A DNA stretch of 64,000 nucleotides from Archangium minus (GCF_044360475.1 NZ_CP043494.1:62001-126000); one strand, 5' to 3'. Shown: positions 1 to 8,822, numbered from the stretch's first letter. The notes: generated by a model from the sequence alone, not told the origin. Program-made: numbers and translations.

Positions 1-308
1 ACCAACAAGAGGAAGCGATCCTCGGGCTCGAGGTTTTGGAGCGGCTCTACAAGCACCCTCTTTCCGGCACATTCCACGGGTTCGAAGCGGCCTTCCCAGC
101 CCAGCATCTTCGTTCGTTTTGGGTCACAAGGCTGCTCGAACCGGAGCACAGTAACCACCTGCCTGGTGACGTAGACCCGCTCCACTTCGTCCTTTGGACT
201 GTCCCGAATGTAGACGTTCCTCACGCGGGGTTCGCGGTCCCTGGCCACGGCCACGGATGCCACGAGGGAGAGAAGCAGGGTAGACCGCCGAAGTAGGAGG
301 CTCCACAT
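1..308 (-). CDS. DUF2381 family protein (partial, left edge)
   Basis: The reverse strand is open from an ATG at 308 to the window edge, about 102 codons, with no stop. The protein begins MWSLLLRRSTLLLSLVASVAVA, a signal peptide, followed by a mature start rich in charged residues (ARDREPRVRNVYIRD). The order of signal peptide, 'RVRNVYI', 'VTVLRFEQPCD' and 'EPLQNLEPEDRFLL' matches my recollection of the DUF2381/TIGR02268 paralogous family, which is largely restricted to Myxococcales and has no known function. It is probably exported to the periplasm or envelope. It diverges from the YdcF-like gene at 420, so 309-419 should hold both promoters. The C-terminal part lies outside the window. Confidence 0.75.
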   Translation of the reverse strand, partial: MWSLLLRRSTLLLSLVASVAVARDREPRVRNVYIRDSPKDEVERVYVTRQVVTVLRFEQPCDPKRTKMLGWEGRFEPVECAGKRVLVEPLQNLEPEDRFLLL

Positions 309-419
309 AGCGCGACACAACTTATCAGAACGGGTTGCAGGTGACCAGCCGAACACATCCCTGCCCTGTGTTCATGTTCCATTGGTAGTGTCGCTCGGCT
401 GCTTACGAGAGGCGCCCCC

Positions 420-995
420 TTGCGGACCGATTTGTCTCCAGACGAAATTCGCAAAATCGCGGACTACGTGATGCCGATCACGCCGCTCGAGCCGGCGGAG
501 CTGGTGTTCGTCTTCGGCACGCCCCATCACTGTGAGCCACTGGCCGACGCTGCCGCGGAGCTGTGGCGGAGCGGCATGGCCCGAAGGATCATCGCGACGG
601 GAGGGCTCACTGGAAGGCTCATCGAGCCGGAAGCAGAGGTCATGCGGCGGCTGCTTGCAGCGCGCGGCGTTCCCAACGAGAACATCCTCACTGAGGAGAA
701 ATCGACCAACACGGGGGAGAATGTCGAATTTGCGCTGCCCATCATCAATCGCGCATTCGGCTTGGAGAACGTCGGCAGCGTTATCGCGGTCACCAAGCTT
801 TTCGCAGCTCGCCGGTGCCTCATGACCCTGGAACGCTACTGGCCGTCCGTGAAGAAGATGGTAAGGCCAGTCAATTATTTCCGGACTACACGAGAGCGCT
901 GGAACGAGGATCCCGAACTGAGAGTTCGAGTACTCCGGGAGCATGAGAAAATACCCCGTTACCTCGAACTGGGCTTCCTCCGCGAGCTCCGCTGA
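420..995 (+). CDS. YdcF-like DUF218 family protein
   Basis: A 191-residue soluble protein of the DUF218/YdcF fold. Signature segments are 'VFGT' (31-34), 'IIATGG' (57-62), a conserved Glu in 'EPEAEVM' (69-75), 'STNTGEN' (95-101) and 'VTKLFAARR' (124-132). Known relatives bind S-adenosylmethionine or act in envelope polysaccharide metabolism, but most lack a proven reaction. The start is a TTG at 420, and no better start lies downstream before the conserved core. There is no signal peptide, unlike the membrane-anchored SanA/ElyC branch, so a cytosolic role is likelier. It converges on the Cys-rich gene at 1008 with only 12 bases between stops. Family assignment is firm; function is open. Confidence 0.8.
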   Translation: MRTDLSPDEIRKIADYVMPITPLEPAELVFVFGTPHHCEPLADAAAELWRSGMARRIIATGGLTGRLIEPEAEVMRRLLAARGVPNENILTEEKSTNTGENVEFALPIINRAFGLENVGSVIAVTKLFAARRCLMTLERYWPSVKKMVRPVNYFRTTRERWNEDPELRVRVLREHEKIPRYLELGFLRELR

Positions 996-1007
996 GTGCA
1001 CACAGGG

Positions 1008-1793
1008 CTACGGGTGACGCCGCTGACACACGCCCTGAATGCAGGAGGTACCTGGGGGGCAGGTGGGTTCGCCCTCCCCGCAGGAAATACGGGTGCAGGC
1101 CATCTTCAGCACCAGGCGTGACTCCTTGTAACGAGGCGGCCAGACAGAGCAGAGGCTGTCGTCGGGGCAGGGGACCTTCTGGCAATTCTCCCCGCGCACC
1201 ACTGCACAGACCGAGATGCCCTCGCCCAGGGTGGTGCACTGCTGGCCTTCGGGGCAACCCCGAGCCTCACACGTGGGAAGACACGATGGTCCGTCCACGC
1301 CCTCCCGACAGAAGAAGCCCTCTGGACAACTCGTGGACTCATCTGGTTGGCAGGGACGACCGCACCATCCCTCGTTGCAGCGCAACCCCAGTGCGCACGT
1401 CTCTTCATCCATCCCCAGGGACTGCACACACGCCTCCCCTTCCTTCCTCAGACCAGGAGGCACACAGGTTTGTACCGGCGCTCCATTTCCTAGCGTCCGC
1501 ACCGTCTGGCACATCCAATCCTGACCGCACTGGAAGTCCGCCTGGCACATGCCGCCACCACAGAAACCTGTGCGAGCACCCGCGAAGTACAAGCACCCAA
1601 GCGGAGGTTCGCAGTCCTCTTGTCTCCAGCAGTCATGCCCGAAAGTCTGGAGTGCCATCAACTCACTCGGGGAAAGCGTCAGCGGTTGCTCCCGGTGCAT
1701 CGCTTCAATGAGCAGCATCAGGGGCACGGGCAGCACGACCCCTACAATTCCACCGATGATCGTGCCCCACCTCACTTGCACTCCACCTTGCAT
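1008..1793 (-). CDS. Cys-rich membrane-anchored or secreted protein
   Basis: A 261-residue protein with one hydrophobic helix near the N-terminus (about residues 10-28, 'TIIGGIVGVVLPVPLMLLI') and then roughly 200 residues with over 25 cysteines in short spaced modules such as 'CWRQEDCEPPLGC', 'CGQDWMC', 'CPEGFFC' and 'CPEGQQC'. The spacing resembles the Cys-rich tails that many myxobacterial surface proteins carry, probably disulphide-bonded outside the cytoplasm. I cannot name a family. Its start overlaps the end of the upstream small gene (1772-2020) by 22 bases, so the two are co-transcribed and probably translationally coupled. A role in the envelope or as a binding protein is inference. 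Confidence 0.7.
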   Translation of the reverse strand: MQGGVQVRWGTIIGGIVGVVLPVPLMLLIEAMHREQPLTLSPSELMALQTFGHDCWRQEDCEPPLGCLYFAGARTGFCGGGMCQADFQCGQDWMCQTVRTLGNGAPVQTCVPPGLRKEGEACVQSLGMDEETCALGLRCNEGWCGRPCQPDESTSCPEGFFCREGVDGPSCLPTCEARGCPEGQQCTTLGEGISVCAVVRGENCQKVPCPDDSLCSVWPPRYKESRLVLKMACTRISCGEGEPTCPPGTSCIQGVCQRRHP

Positions 1794-2020
1794 GGCAATG
1801 AGATGCAGTCGCGGACCTTCACCTTGCCCTCAGGACAGCTCTCCTCCTCATCGTCCTCCATGCCTTGATTCCTCCATTCACGCTTTCGCTCGTCGTGATT
1901 GTCATTGATGTCCTTCTCCATCGCCCGGTCGAGCTTGCCACCCTTCCCGTAGACATCAGGGCAACCGGTCCCCAGGACCAGCCCACCCATCAACGTCATG
2001 AGCATCGTGTGTCGAGACAT
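1772..2020 (-). CDS. small putative lipoprotein
   Basis: An 82-residue protein with a hydrophobic N-terminus (MSRHTMLMTLMGGLVLGTGC) that ends in a lipobox-like Cys at residue 20. The middle is highly charged (lysine, aspartate and glutamate rich, with the acidic run 'EDDEEE') and the C-terminus has four cysteines. The lipobox is not ideal (G-T-G before Cys) but fits a lipoprotein signal. It is the first gene of the pair with the Cys-rich protein downstream, overlapping it by 22 bases. The two may form a surface complex, but that rests on coupling alone. No family recognised. Confidence 0.6.
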   Translation of the reverse strand: MSRHTMLMTLMGGLVLGTGCPDVYGKGGKLDRAMEKDINDNHDERKREWRNQGMEDDEEESCPEGKVKVRDCISLPCKVECK

Positions 2021-2166
2021 GTGGCCCCCCGGCCGGATGTTGCCCCAGGAGCCAGGCGAGCTCTCGGTGTGAGCAACTGTCCCTCAGGGAAGATGACCAC
2101 TCCCGGACACAGCAGCGGGGGAGGGGCCCTTGATGCCACGCCTCGATTTCAAGGACGCTTGGGTCC

Positions 2167-3453
2167 GTGCCCTCTTCCAGACCCCACATCCGGAGCGATG
2201 CCTCGGTCCTCCAAGAGCTGGAACGGCATCAGCGTCGGCGCGAGCAGGGCATCCCCAAGCTCACCGTCTTCGCCGGTCCTCCTGGCAGCGCCATGTCCCT
2301 CTGGCGCCGCTGGCTCGACTCGCGCCACCAGCCCCTCTGTGTCTCTCCTGGCACCCACGAGGTCACGGTGGTCCGCGATTGGGTGGAGACACTCGCTCGT
2401 GTCAGGAACCTCCAAGCGGATGCGGCGGACTACCTCGGTGCCGCCGCGGGCCTCGCTCCCGGCGAGTCTCGCTCCCTGCTCGAGGGAAGGACGGAGCATG
2501 AGCGCGACGTGCTCCTCCAAGAGCTCTTCCCCTCCATTCCCGGAGGAGATGTCTCCGCCACGTGCAGGTGCCTGCTCCAACCTCCACAAGTTGTCCACAA
2601 GTCCGGGATCCTCCCTGACGTGATACTCGCCGCCTGTGAGGGAGATCCCCTCCGCGCACTCGTGGCACTGCATGCGCTCATCCCATCGGGAGCAGCTCCA
2701 ACCCTCATGCTCTCCGGTTCCGGCGCCGCCTGGCTGACGAGCGCTGCACGGGTGGCGGCCAGGCTCTGTGATGCCGTGCCCTCGCTCATCGTGGCCCTCC
2801 AGGTGGATCGGCCTACCGTCGACGCCTACCTGCACGGGGGCGAGAGCCAGGCCCTGGCCCTGGTACGTGAAGGCCTGCTGGAGCTCGACACGCCTTCCCC
2901 CGAGGAGCTGAAGCGGCGGCTGGAGACACTCGGCGTCAAAGCCACGGAGACGCTCTCCGGCCCGCTGGCCCGGCTGGCCGCTGATGGTGTCACGGACGAG
3001 GTGCTGACCCGTTACGGAGAGGCAGCCCGCGAGCTGGAAGCCGCCTCCCAACAGCCCGAGGCCGCGGACCGGGCGCGCAGCTCCGCTGAGCGCTTCCTGC
3101 TCGCACTGCTCGACTCGCTCCCCGCCACCCAGGGCCTCTTCGAAAACAACAAGCGCGCCGAGTTCCGCATCAACAACCGGCCTGTGGAGGTGGACTTCCT
3201 CTGTCGCCGGCTGCGCGTCGCCATCGAAGTCGACGGCTACTACCACTTCCAGGATCCCGAGGCCTACCGCCGCGACCGGCGCAAGGACTTGGGGCTTCAA
3301 CGGCACGGCTACCTGGTGCTCCGCTTCCTCGCCAATGACGTGGTGGCGCGGCTCGAGGAAATTCGCGACACTATCTTGGAAGTCGTCTCGCTCCGGCGTG
3401 ATGCCCCAGGGGGGCCACCGCCACATAGGGAGGATGCAGATGGAGGGGCATGA
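2167..3453 (+). CDS. DUF559-type PD-(D/E)XK nuclease protein, first gene of three-gene operon
   Basis: 428 residues. The C-terminal quarter (about 310-405) is a Vsr-like DUF559 nuclease fold: 'VEVDFLC' gives D343, 'AIEVDGYYHF' gives E354 and D356, followed by 'RRDRRKDLGLQRHGYLVLRF'. This is the D-(x)n-ExD pattern of PD-(D/E)XK endonucleases with the DUF559 helix, so DNA cleavage is a reasonable prediction. The N-terminal 300 residues are unfamiliar; 'VFAGPPGSAMS' (34-44) looks like a worn P-loop lacking the Lys, so ATP binding is doubtful. The start is a GTG at 2167 without a strong ribosome site and could be a little different. Its stop overlaps the next gene by 14 bases, so the operon runs into the unknown protein and the double ATPase. 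Confidence 0.75.
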   Translation: MPSSRPHIRSDASVLQELERHQRRREQGIPKLTVFAGPPGSAMSLWRRWLDSRHQPLCVSPGTHEVTVVRDWVETLARVRNLQADAADYLGAAAGLAPGESRSLLEGRTEHERDVLLQELFPSIPGGDVSATCRCLLQPPQVVHKSGILPDVILAACEGDPLRALVALHALIPSGAAPTLMLSGSGAAWLTSAARVAARLCDAVPSLIVALQVDRPTVDAYLHGGESQALALVREGLLELDTPSPEELKRRLETLGVKATETLSGPLARLAADGVTDEVLTRYGEAARELEAASQQPEAADRARSSAERFLLALLDSLPATQGLFENNKRAEFRINNRPVEVDFLCRRLRVAIEVDGYYHFQDPEAYRRDRRKDLGLQRHGYLVLRFLANDVVARLEEIRDTILEVVSLRRDAPGGPPPHREDADGGA

Positions 3454-4450
3454 GGTGTCTCGCGTGGGCGAGCTCGCGTTGGTGTGGCTCTTGACGCGCG
3501 CGGAGGGGAAGGGACCTCGCAGTGGGCTGTCCAGCGCGCTGAAGTCCTTTGCTGCTCACCGTTGGAGCAGCGGTGAGTGGAACACCCGGCTCGACGAGTC
3601 GCTGGCGGCGCTCGAGTCGGGCGGGCTCATCCAGCAGACGGCGCGCAAGGGCGTGTCCCTCACGAAGACGGGACGCGCGCGAGCCCTGAAGTTCCTCGGG
3701 GAGGAGCGCCTGCCCAAGGGCCTCACCTGGAAGAAGCTCCGGCTTACGTACCTCACGGCGCGTGCGCTGGGGCTGCCCGCCTCCAACGCGAGCCGGCTGG
3801 ACAAGGCAGACAACCTGCGCGCGGTGCTCGTCCAGAAGCAGCTGGGCCTCAAGAAAGTCGGCACCCGGAAGCTCAATGAGGTGCGGGACGAGCTGTGCTG
3901 GAAGCAGCTCGGCGTGGAGACGGACAAGCCCTTCACCCTGGCCGCCGTGCAGTCCTTCCTGCTCAGCCAGGTGCTCCAGTCCTCGCGCGAGGTGAAGCCC
4001 TCACAGGCCATGGAGCAACTAGCGGCCAGGAGTGTGGGCGCACGGCGCACGGACGCGGAGAGCCTCCGCCTCGCGGCCCTGCAGTCCTGGTTCATCCCCG
4101 CCGCGGAGCCTGTGCCCGCGCCCCGCTCCACCGCCTCCGAGCCCCCCGCACCGGCACCCCGTTCCACCGAGGACGGCCTTCCCGCCTTCGCCGAGCGCGT
4201 GCTGGACGCCGCCCGTGGCGCGACGACGGGGCGCTTCGGAGATGACCGGGTCTTCATCTCGCACGTCTGGCGCGCCCTGCGGAGTGAGGGCCTGGACGAG
4301 CAGTCCTTCAAGAACCGGCTCGTCGAGGCCAACCAGAAGCGCCTCCTGTCCTTGAGCCGCGCGGACATGGTCGAGCTGATGGATCCCGCGGATGTCGCTG
4401 CCTCGGAGATCTCCCACCTCGGCTCCACCTTCCACTTCATCGCCCTGTAG
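3440..4450 (+). CDS. unknown protein, middle gene of nuclease-ATPase operon
   Basis: 336 residues from ATG 3440, chosen because AGGGAGG (3427-3433) sits about six bases before it; an ATG at 3434 is too close to that site. Residues 1-80 look like a winged-helix or PaeR7-like small domain ('ALVWLL', 'LDESLAALESGGLIQQTARKG', 'LTKTGRARALKFLG'), which suggests DNA or partner binding. The middle is helical, then a Pro/Ala linker leads to a conserved-looking C-terminal domain ('FGDDRVFISHVWRAL', 'LVEANQKRLLSLSRADMVELMD'). No catalytic motif is visible, so an adaptor or specificity subunit between the nuclease and the ATPase is my inference. It overlaps the nuclease gene and lies 36 bases ahead of the ATPase. 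Confidence 0.7.
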   Translation: MEGHEVSRVGELALVWLLTRAEGKGPRSGLSSALKSFAAHRWSSGEWNTRLDESLAALESGGLIQQTARKGVSLTKTGRARALKFLGEERLPKGLTWKKLRLTYLTARALGLPASNASRLDKADNLRAVLVQKQLGLKKVGTRKLNEVRDELCWKQLGVETDKPFTLAAVQSFLLSQVLQSSREVKPSQAMEQLAARSVGARRTDAESLRLAALQSWFIPAAEPVPAPRSTASEPPAPAPRSTEDGLPAFAERVLDAARGATTGRFGDDRVFISHVWRALRSEGLDEQSFKNRLVEANQKRLLSLSRADMVELMDPADVAASEISHLGSTFHFIAL

Positions 4451-4486
4451 CGCTCCACTTCTCGTCCGGCAACCGGGGGACCGCCG

Positions 4487-7400
4487 ATGACCCAGACCGA
4501 TCTTCGCCTCGCCACCTTCCTCTCCGATCGCACCGAGGTCTTCCACTCCATCCAGCACCGTCACGAGGTCTGGCGGGAGGATCCCTTCGACGTGGAGACG
4601 GTGCACCAGGAGGCGCGCGCCACCTTCGAGCGCCTGCTGCTGCGCGCCACCACGCCGCCCGGGGTGGACTCGGGGCGCATCCTGCTGATGCTCGGTGAAT
4701 CGGGCTGCGGCAAGACGCACCTGCTGCGCGCCTTCCGCGCCATGGCCCACGAGCGCTCGCTCGGCTTCGTGGGTTACATGCAGATGACGACGTCCACCTC
4801 CAACTACGGGCGCTACGTCCTCTCCAACCTCATCGACTCGCTCGATCAGCCCTACCACGAGCCCACCGAGCCCCGCTCCGGACTGCAGAAGCTCTCCGAC
4901 GTGCTGCTCTCCCACTGCGGTCAGGTGGCCGCCCTGCTGGCCGATCCCGAGCAGGACCCCGAGGAAATCCCCAACCTCGTGGAGATCGCCGCCGACGATC
5001 TGCAGAAGCAGCCCCACTTCAAGAAGCTCGACTTGGATCTGCTGCGCGCGCTCCTCTTCCTGCAGCGCGACGACACGCGCATCCGCAGCCGCGTGCTCAA
5101 GTACCTGCGCTGCGAGGACCTGTCTGACAATGATCGCAAGGTGCTCGGCGGGCTGGTGCCGCGCACCTATGACAACCACCCCCAGGAGATGGTGGAGCAC
5201 CTGGGCCGGCTCGCGGCGGCGCTCAATCACTCGCTTGTACTGTGCGTAGACCAGCTCGAGGGCTTCGACATCGAGGCCACGAACGCGCAGGCCTTCCGTC
5301 GGGCCATGCACATGCTCTGCGACCTCGCCGAGCGCGCGCCCTCGTCGGTCATCGTCATCAGCTGCCTGCACACCTTCTGGACGGGTCTGCGCGGCCAGCT
5401 CACCCAATCCCTCCTGGATCGCATCGAGCGCGATCCCGACCTCATCAAGCTGCAGCACCTGCGCACAGCCGAGGAGGCGCGGCTCATCACCGAGCGCCGG
5501 CTGGAGCACCTCTACGCAATGGAGGACGCGCCCTTCGATCCGGCGGAGCCCACCTATCCCTTCCCCCACGAGGGCTTCGAGAAGCTGTCTGGCAAGAACA
5601 CGCGCGACGTGCTCGACGCGTGCCGCCGTTGGCGCGAGCAGGCCATCCGCGACGGTGCGCTGCCCGATCGCTTCCCACTGGAGAGTGGGAAGGTAATTGT
5701 GGGCCCAGGCCCCGCGCCGGAGCTGGACCAACCGTGGAACGACTTCCGCTCCACGTACAACACGTCGCCTCCCGAGGAGGATGCCGAGCTCGCCGAGCTG
5801 CTCGTCTGGGCGCTCAAGGCCTGCGCGGACGAGGTGGACACGGGGCATCGCTTCGAGGCGCGGCGCTTGGGTGAGACCATCCATGTGGACGTCTCGCCTG
5901 GCGAAGCGAAGCTGCACGTGGCCCTGTGCAACAAAGGTCCTCAAGCCGGAGCACTCGCGGACCAGATCGAACAGACCTGGAAGCTGGCCGGCAAGGCCGT
6001 GCGGACACCCATCGTCGTGCGCACCAGCGACTTCCCGAGCAACCCGAAGGGCAAGGCCGCCATCAACCTCGGCAAGCTCATCAGCAAGGGTGGGCGCCGC
6101 GCGGTGCTCGAGGACAGTGACAGCCGCACCCTGCTCGCGCTGCGCGAGTTCCGCAAGCGGCACGAGGCTCGCCCCGACTTCGCCGCGTGGCTGCGCTCCG
6201 CCCGGCCCCTCACCCAGCTCAAGTCACTGCGAGAGATTCTCGACCTGGAGCACCTGCGCTCCGGGGTGAGTGCGCCTCCCAATCCCGCCCGAGCCGAGAC
6301 ACCTCCGCCTGTTCCCACAGGCGCCTCACCTCAGTCCGGGGCCTTCCCTGTCGTGACCCCGCCCGAGCCACCTCCCCAGGCACCATCCGCCACGACCGTG
6401 ACTCCTCCGGCTGAGAAGAAGGTCGTGGCGCAGCCCCCGCGCAAGCGTGAGCCCATCCGTATCGGCGAGACGGACAGCCTGCTGAAGGAGCCCGTCCTCT
6501 TCGCTCCAGACGAGTTCACCCGGCACTCCGCGTTCCTCGGTGGCTCCGGCAGCGGCAAGACGACGCTCGCGCTCAATGTGTTGGAGCAGCTGCTCCTCCA
6601 GGGCGTTCCGACCATCCTCGTGGATCGCAAGGGAGACCTCGCCGGCTACGCCTCCGAGTCCTTCTGGACGCGGCCCATCGATAATCCCCGTCGTGCCGAG
6701 CGAAGGGACTTGCTGCGCGAGCGGATCGACGTGGCCCTCTTCACCCCGGGCCATCCCTACGGCCGCCCGCTGACCATCCCCATCGTCCCGGACGGGCTCG
6801 ACGCGCTCTCGGACTTCGATCGGCAGCAGGCCACGCGCCATGCCGCCGAGGCGCTTGCGGGCATGCTGGACTACCGGCAGAACCCTCGCGACAAGTCCTG
6901 CCGGACACTGCTCGCGCAAGCCATTGACCAGTACGTCCAACTGACGCGCGAGAGCGTCACCCTGGAGAACCTCGTTCGCTTCATTGGCAACAAGGATCCG
7001 CGTCTGGTAAATGCCGCGGGCCGCTTGGACACGAAGCTCTTCGACAAGCTCGCGGATGATTTGGATCGGCTGCGCATCGACGCGAAGCACCTCATGAGCG
7101 GCGAGGCCGAGAAGCTCGATATGGATCTGCTGCTCGGCCGCGGTGCCTACGCGACGTCCGGCAAGACTCGCCTGAGCATCATCAGCACCAAGTTCCTCGG
7201 CGACAACAACAGCGTCCTCTTCTGGGTGTCGCAGCTCCTCATCGAGGTGACGCGCTGGCTCAATCGCAATCCCGCCACCTCGCTGCAGGCCATGCTGATG
7301 TTCGACGAGGCGGACATGTACCTGCCCGCCATGCGCCAGCCGTCCACCAAGCAGCCGATGGAGAACCTCCTCAAGCGCGCGCGCTCGGCCGGCCTGGGGT

Positions 7401-7714
7401 TGATGCTGGCCACGCAGAGCCCCGGCGACTTCGACTACAAGTGCCGCGATACCATCCGCTCCTGGTTCATCGGCCGCGTGAAGGAGAAGGTCTCGCTGGA
7501 TAAGATGAAGCCCATGCTCAGCGAGGCTCGGGTGGACCCGGCGAAGATTCCCGGTCAGGGCACCGGCGAGTTCCACATCGCCCGCGATGGCAAGGTGGAT
7601 CGCGTCAAGGCCGAGCCCTCCGCGCTCTCCACCGAGCAGCTCTCCGACGACGAGCTGCTGCGGCTCGCCGCGAGCACCTTGACGGCATCCGCCACCCGGA
7701 ATACGGGCTCCTGA
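4487..7714 (+). CDS. double P-loop ATPase with C-terminal HerA-like motor
   Basis: 1075 residues with two NTPase modules. Module 1 has Walker A G70-ESGCGK76-T and Walker B 'LVLCVDQLEGFD' (D255), in the style of AAA/ORC- or KAP-type regulatory ATPases. A long middle region and a Pro-rich linker (about 590-655) follow. Module 2 has Walker A GGSGSGKT (685-692), 'TILVDRKGDLAGY' after it, Walker B 'LMFDEADMYLPA' (D940, E941), 'MLATQSPGDF' and an Arg-containing 'IRSWFIGRVKEK', the layout of HerA/DUF853 hexameric DNA translocases. No nuclease or helicase C-terminal domain is seen. With the DUF559 protein two genes upstream, it may load or pump DNA for the nuclease. The ATG at 4487 follows GGGGGA. 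Confidence 0.85.
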   Translation: MTQTDLRLATFLSDRTEVFHSIQHRHEVWREDPFDVETVHQEARATFERLLLRATTPPGVDSGRILLMLGESGCGKTHLLRAFRAMAHERSLGFVGYMQMTTSTSNYGRYVLSNLIDSLDQPYHEPTEPRSGLQKLSDVLLSHCGQVAALLADPEQDPEEIPNLVEIAADDLQKQPHFKKLDLDLLRALLFLQRDDTRIRSRVLKYLRCEDLSDNDRKVLGGLVPRTYDNHPQEMVEHLGRLAAALNHSLVLCVDQLEGFDIEATNAQAFRRAMHMLCDLAERAPSSVIVISCLHTFWTGLRGQLTQSLLDRIERDPDLIKLQHLRTAEEARLITERRLEHLYAMEDAPFDPAEPTYPFPHEGFEKLSGKNTRDVLDACRRWREQAIRDGALPDRFPLESGKVIVGPGPAPELDQPWNDFRSTYNTSPPEEDAELAELLVWALKACADEVDTGHRFEARRLGETIHVDVSPGEAKLHVALCNKGPQAGALADQIEQTWKLAGKAVRTPIVVRTSDFPSNPKGKAAINLGKLISKGGRRAVLEDSDSRTLLALREFRKRHEARPDFAAWLRSARPLTQLKSLREILDLEHLRSGVSAPPNPARAETPPPVPTGASPQSGAFPVVTPPEPPPQAPSATTVTPPAEKKVVAQPPRKREPIRIGETDSLLKEPVLFAPDEFTRHSAFLGGSGSGKTTLALNVLEQLLLQGVPTILVDRKGDLAGYASESFWTRPIDNPRRAERRDLLRERIDVALFTPGHPYGRPLTIPIVPDGLDALSDFDRQQATRHAAEALAGMLDYRQNPRDKSCRTLLAQAIDQYVQLTRESVTLENLVRFIGNKDPRLVNAAGRLDTKLFDKLADDLDRLRIDAKHLMSGEAEKLDMDLLLGRGAYATSGKTRLSIISTKFLGDNNSVLFWVSQLLIEVTRWLNRNPATSLQAMLMFDEADMYLPAMRQPSTKQPMENLLKRARSAGLGLMLATQSPGDFDYKCRDTIRSWFIGRVKEKVSLDKMKPMLSEARVDPAKIPGQGTGEFHIARDGKVDRVKAEPSALSTEQLSDDELLRLAASTLTASATRNTGS

Positions 7715-7732
7715 CCTGGCGAGAGGAAACGA

Positions 7733-8050
7733 ATGCCTGCCTATGTGTTGGTCGACATCACGGTGAAGGACGCGGAGACCTACGAGCGGTACAAGCAGCT
7801 CGCTCCGCCGACGATCGCCGCCTACGGCGGCCGCTACCTGGTGCGAGGGGGCGCGACAGAGACGCTCGAGGGCACGTGGACCCCGACGCGGATCGCCGTG
7901 CTCGAGTTCCCCACCGTGGAGCGGGCCCGCGAGTGGTGGAACTCTCCCGAGTACGCCCCCGCCAAGGCCATGCGTCAGGCGAGCACCCAGACGGACATGC
8001 TGCTGGTGGAGGGCTTGGCTCCGGGGATGGATCCCGCCAGCAAGAAGTGA
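7733..8050 (+). CDS. DUF1330 domain protein
   Basis: A 105-residue protein that fills the DUF1330 (dimeric alpha-beta barrel) domain: 'AYVLVDITVKDAETYERYKQLAPPTIAAYGGRYLVRGG', 'RIAVLEFPTVERAREWW' and 'SPEYAPAKAMRQ' are the usual blocks. Family members are small cytosolic proteins with a ferredoxin-like fold, sometimes acting as monooxygenase-like or stress proteins; the substrate is unknown. The ATG follows GAGAGGAAACGA, a good ribosome site. It starts 18 bases after the ATPase stop and is followed nine bases later by the GST gene, so it may be read through from the operon upstream, though nothing in its function links it to that system. Confidence 0.85.
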   Translation: MPAYVLVDITVKDAETYERYKQLAPPTIAAYGGRYLVRGGATETLEGTWTPTRIAVLEFPTVERAREWWNSPEYAPAKAMRQASTQTDMLLVEGLAPGMDPASKK

Positions 8051-8059
8051 GCACACGTC

Positions 8060-8758
8060 ATGCGCCGCGTTCTCTATGACCTCGCCGGCGCCGAGGAGGA
8101 TCGGCGCTTTAGCCCCTATTGCTGGCGCACCAAGCTGGCGCTGGTGCACAAGGGACTCGACTTCGAGACCGTGCCTTGGCGCTTCTCCGACAAGGAGGCC
8201 ATCGCCTTCTCGGGGCAGGGGCTGGTGCCGGTGCTCGTGGAGGGGGACCGCACGGTGAGCGACTCCTGGGCCATCGCGCTCGAGCTCGAGGAGCGCTACC
8301 CGAACACGCCGAGCCTCTTCGGAGGACCCGAGGGACGCGTGATGGCTCACTTCGTCAATGCATGGACGGATCGTGTGCTCAACCCCGCGGTGGGGCGGAT
8401 GATGGTGCTCGATATCTACGGGCATTTGCACGAGAAGGACCGGGCCTACTTCCGGGCCACCCGCGAGGCGCGCTACGGCGCTCCGCTTGAGCAGCTGGTG
8501 GCCGACCGCGAGGCCCGCCTGCCCGAGCTGCGCGCCCTGTTCGCCCCCGTGCGGACGGCGCTCGCGCAAGGGCCCTTCCTGGGCGGTGCGTCCCCGCGGT
8601 ACGTGGATTACATCGTCTTCAGCGTCTTCCAGTGGGCGCGCTGCATCAGCCCCTTCGCGCTCTTGCAAGCCGAGGACCCTGTCTTCGCCTGGCGCGAGCG
8701 GATGCTCGATGCGCACGGCGGACTCGCGCGGAAGGCCAAGGGCTACCCGGTGGCCTGA
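8060..8758 (+). CDS. glutathione S-transferase family protein
   Basis: A 232-residue cytosolic protein. The N-terminal thioredoxin-like domain shows 'SPYCWRTKLALVHKGLDFETVPW' (the helix that normally carries the catalytic Ser or Cys) and the cis-Pro region 'GLVPVLVEGDRTVSDSWAIALELEERYP'. The C-terminal part is all-helical, as in the family. The 'SPYCWRTKLAL' start and 'PWRF' strand resemble the beta-etherase/LigE-like and proteobacterial GST groups. It would conjugate or reduce a small molecule with glutathione; the substrate cannot be read from sequence. It sits nine bases after the DUF1330 gene and ends just before a hairpin terminator at 8781-8816. Confidence 0.85.
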   Translation: MRRVLYDLAGAEEDRRFSPYCWRTKLALVHKGLDFETVPWRFSDKEAIAFSGQGLVPVLVEGDRTVSDSWAIALELEERYPNTPSLFGGPEGRVMAHFVNAWTDRVLNPAVGRMMVLDIYGHLHEKDRAYFRATREARYGAPLEQLVADREARLPELRALFAPVRTALAQGPFLGGASPRYVDYIVFSVFQWARCISPFALLQAEDPVFAWRERMLDAHGGLARKAKGYPVA

Positions 8759-8780
8759 CCTGATATTCGGTACAACCCGA

Positions 8781-8816
8781 CGCACCGCCTGAGTCCTGGT
8801 GGAACCGGGCGGTGCG
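8781..8816. terminator. hairpin terminator between convergent genes
   Basis: The arms CGCACCGCC (8781-8789) and GGCGGTGCG (8808-8816) pair perfectly over nine bases with an 18-base loop. The hairpin lies between the stop of the GST gene (8758) and the stop of the membrane-protein gene (8823), which face each other, so it can end transcription from both sides. No clear T-run follows. Confidence 0.6.
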
Positions 8817-8822
8817 CGGAGA

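Noticed and set aside
4019..8785. Very long reverse-strand open frames opposite the ATPase operon (about 714 and 819 codons)
   Set aside because: They lie entirely opposite genes with intact motifs; the high GC content removes stop codons from the antisense frames. Their proteins are repetitive in Arg, Leu, His and Gly with no recognisable domain.
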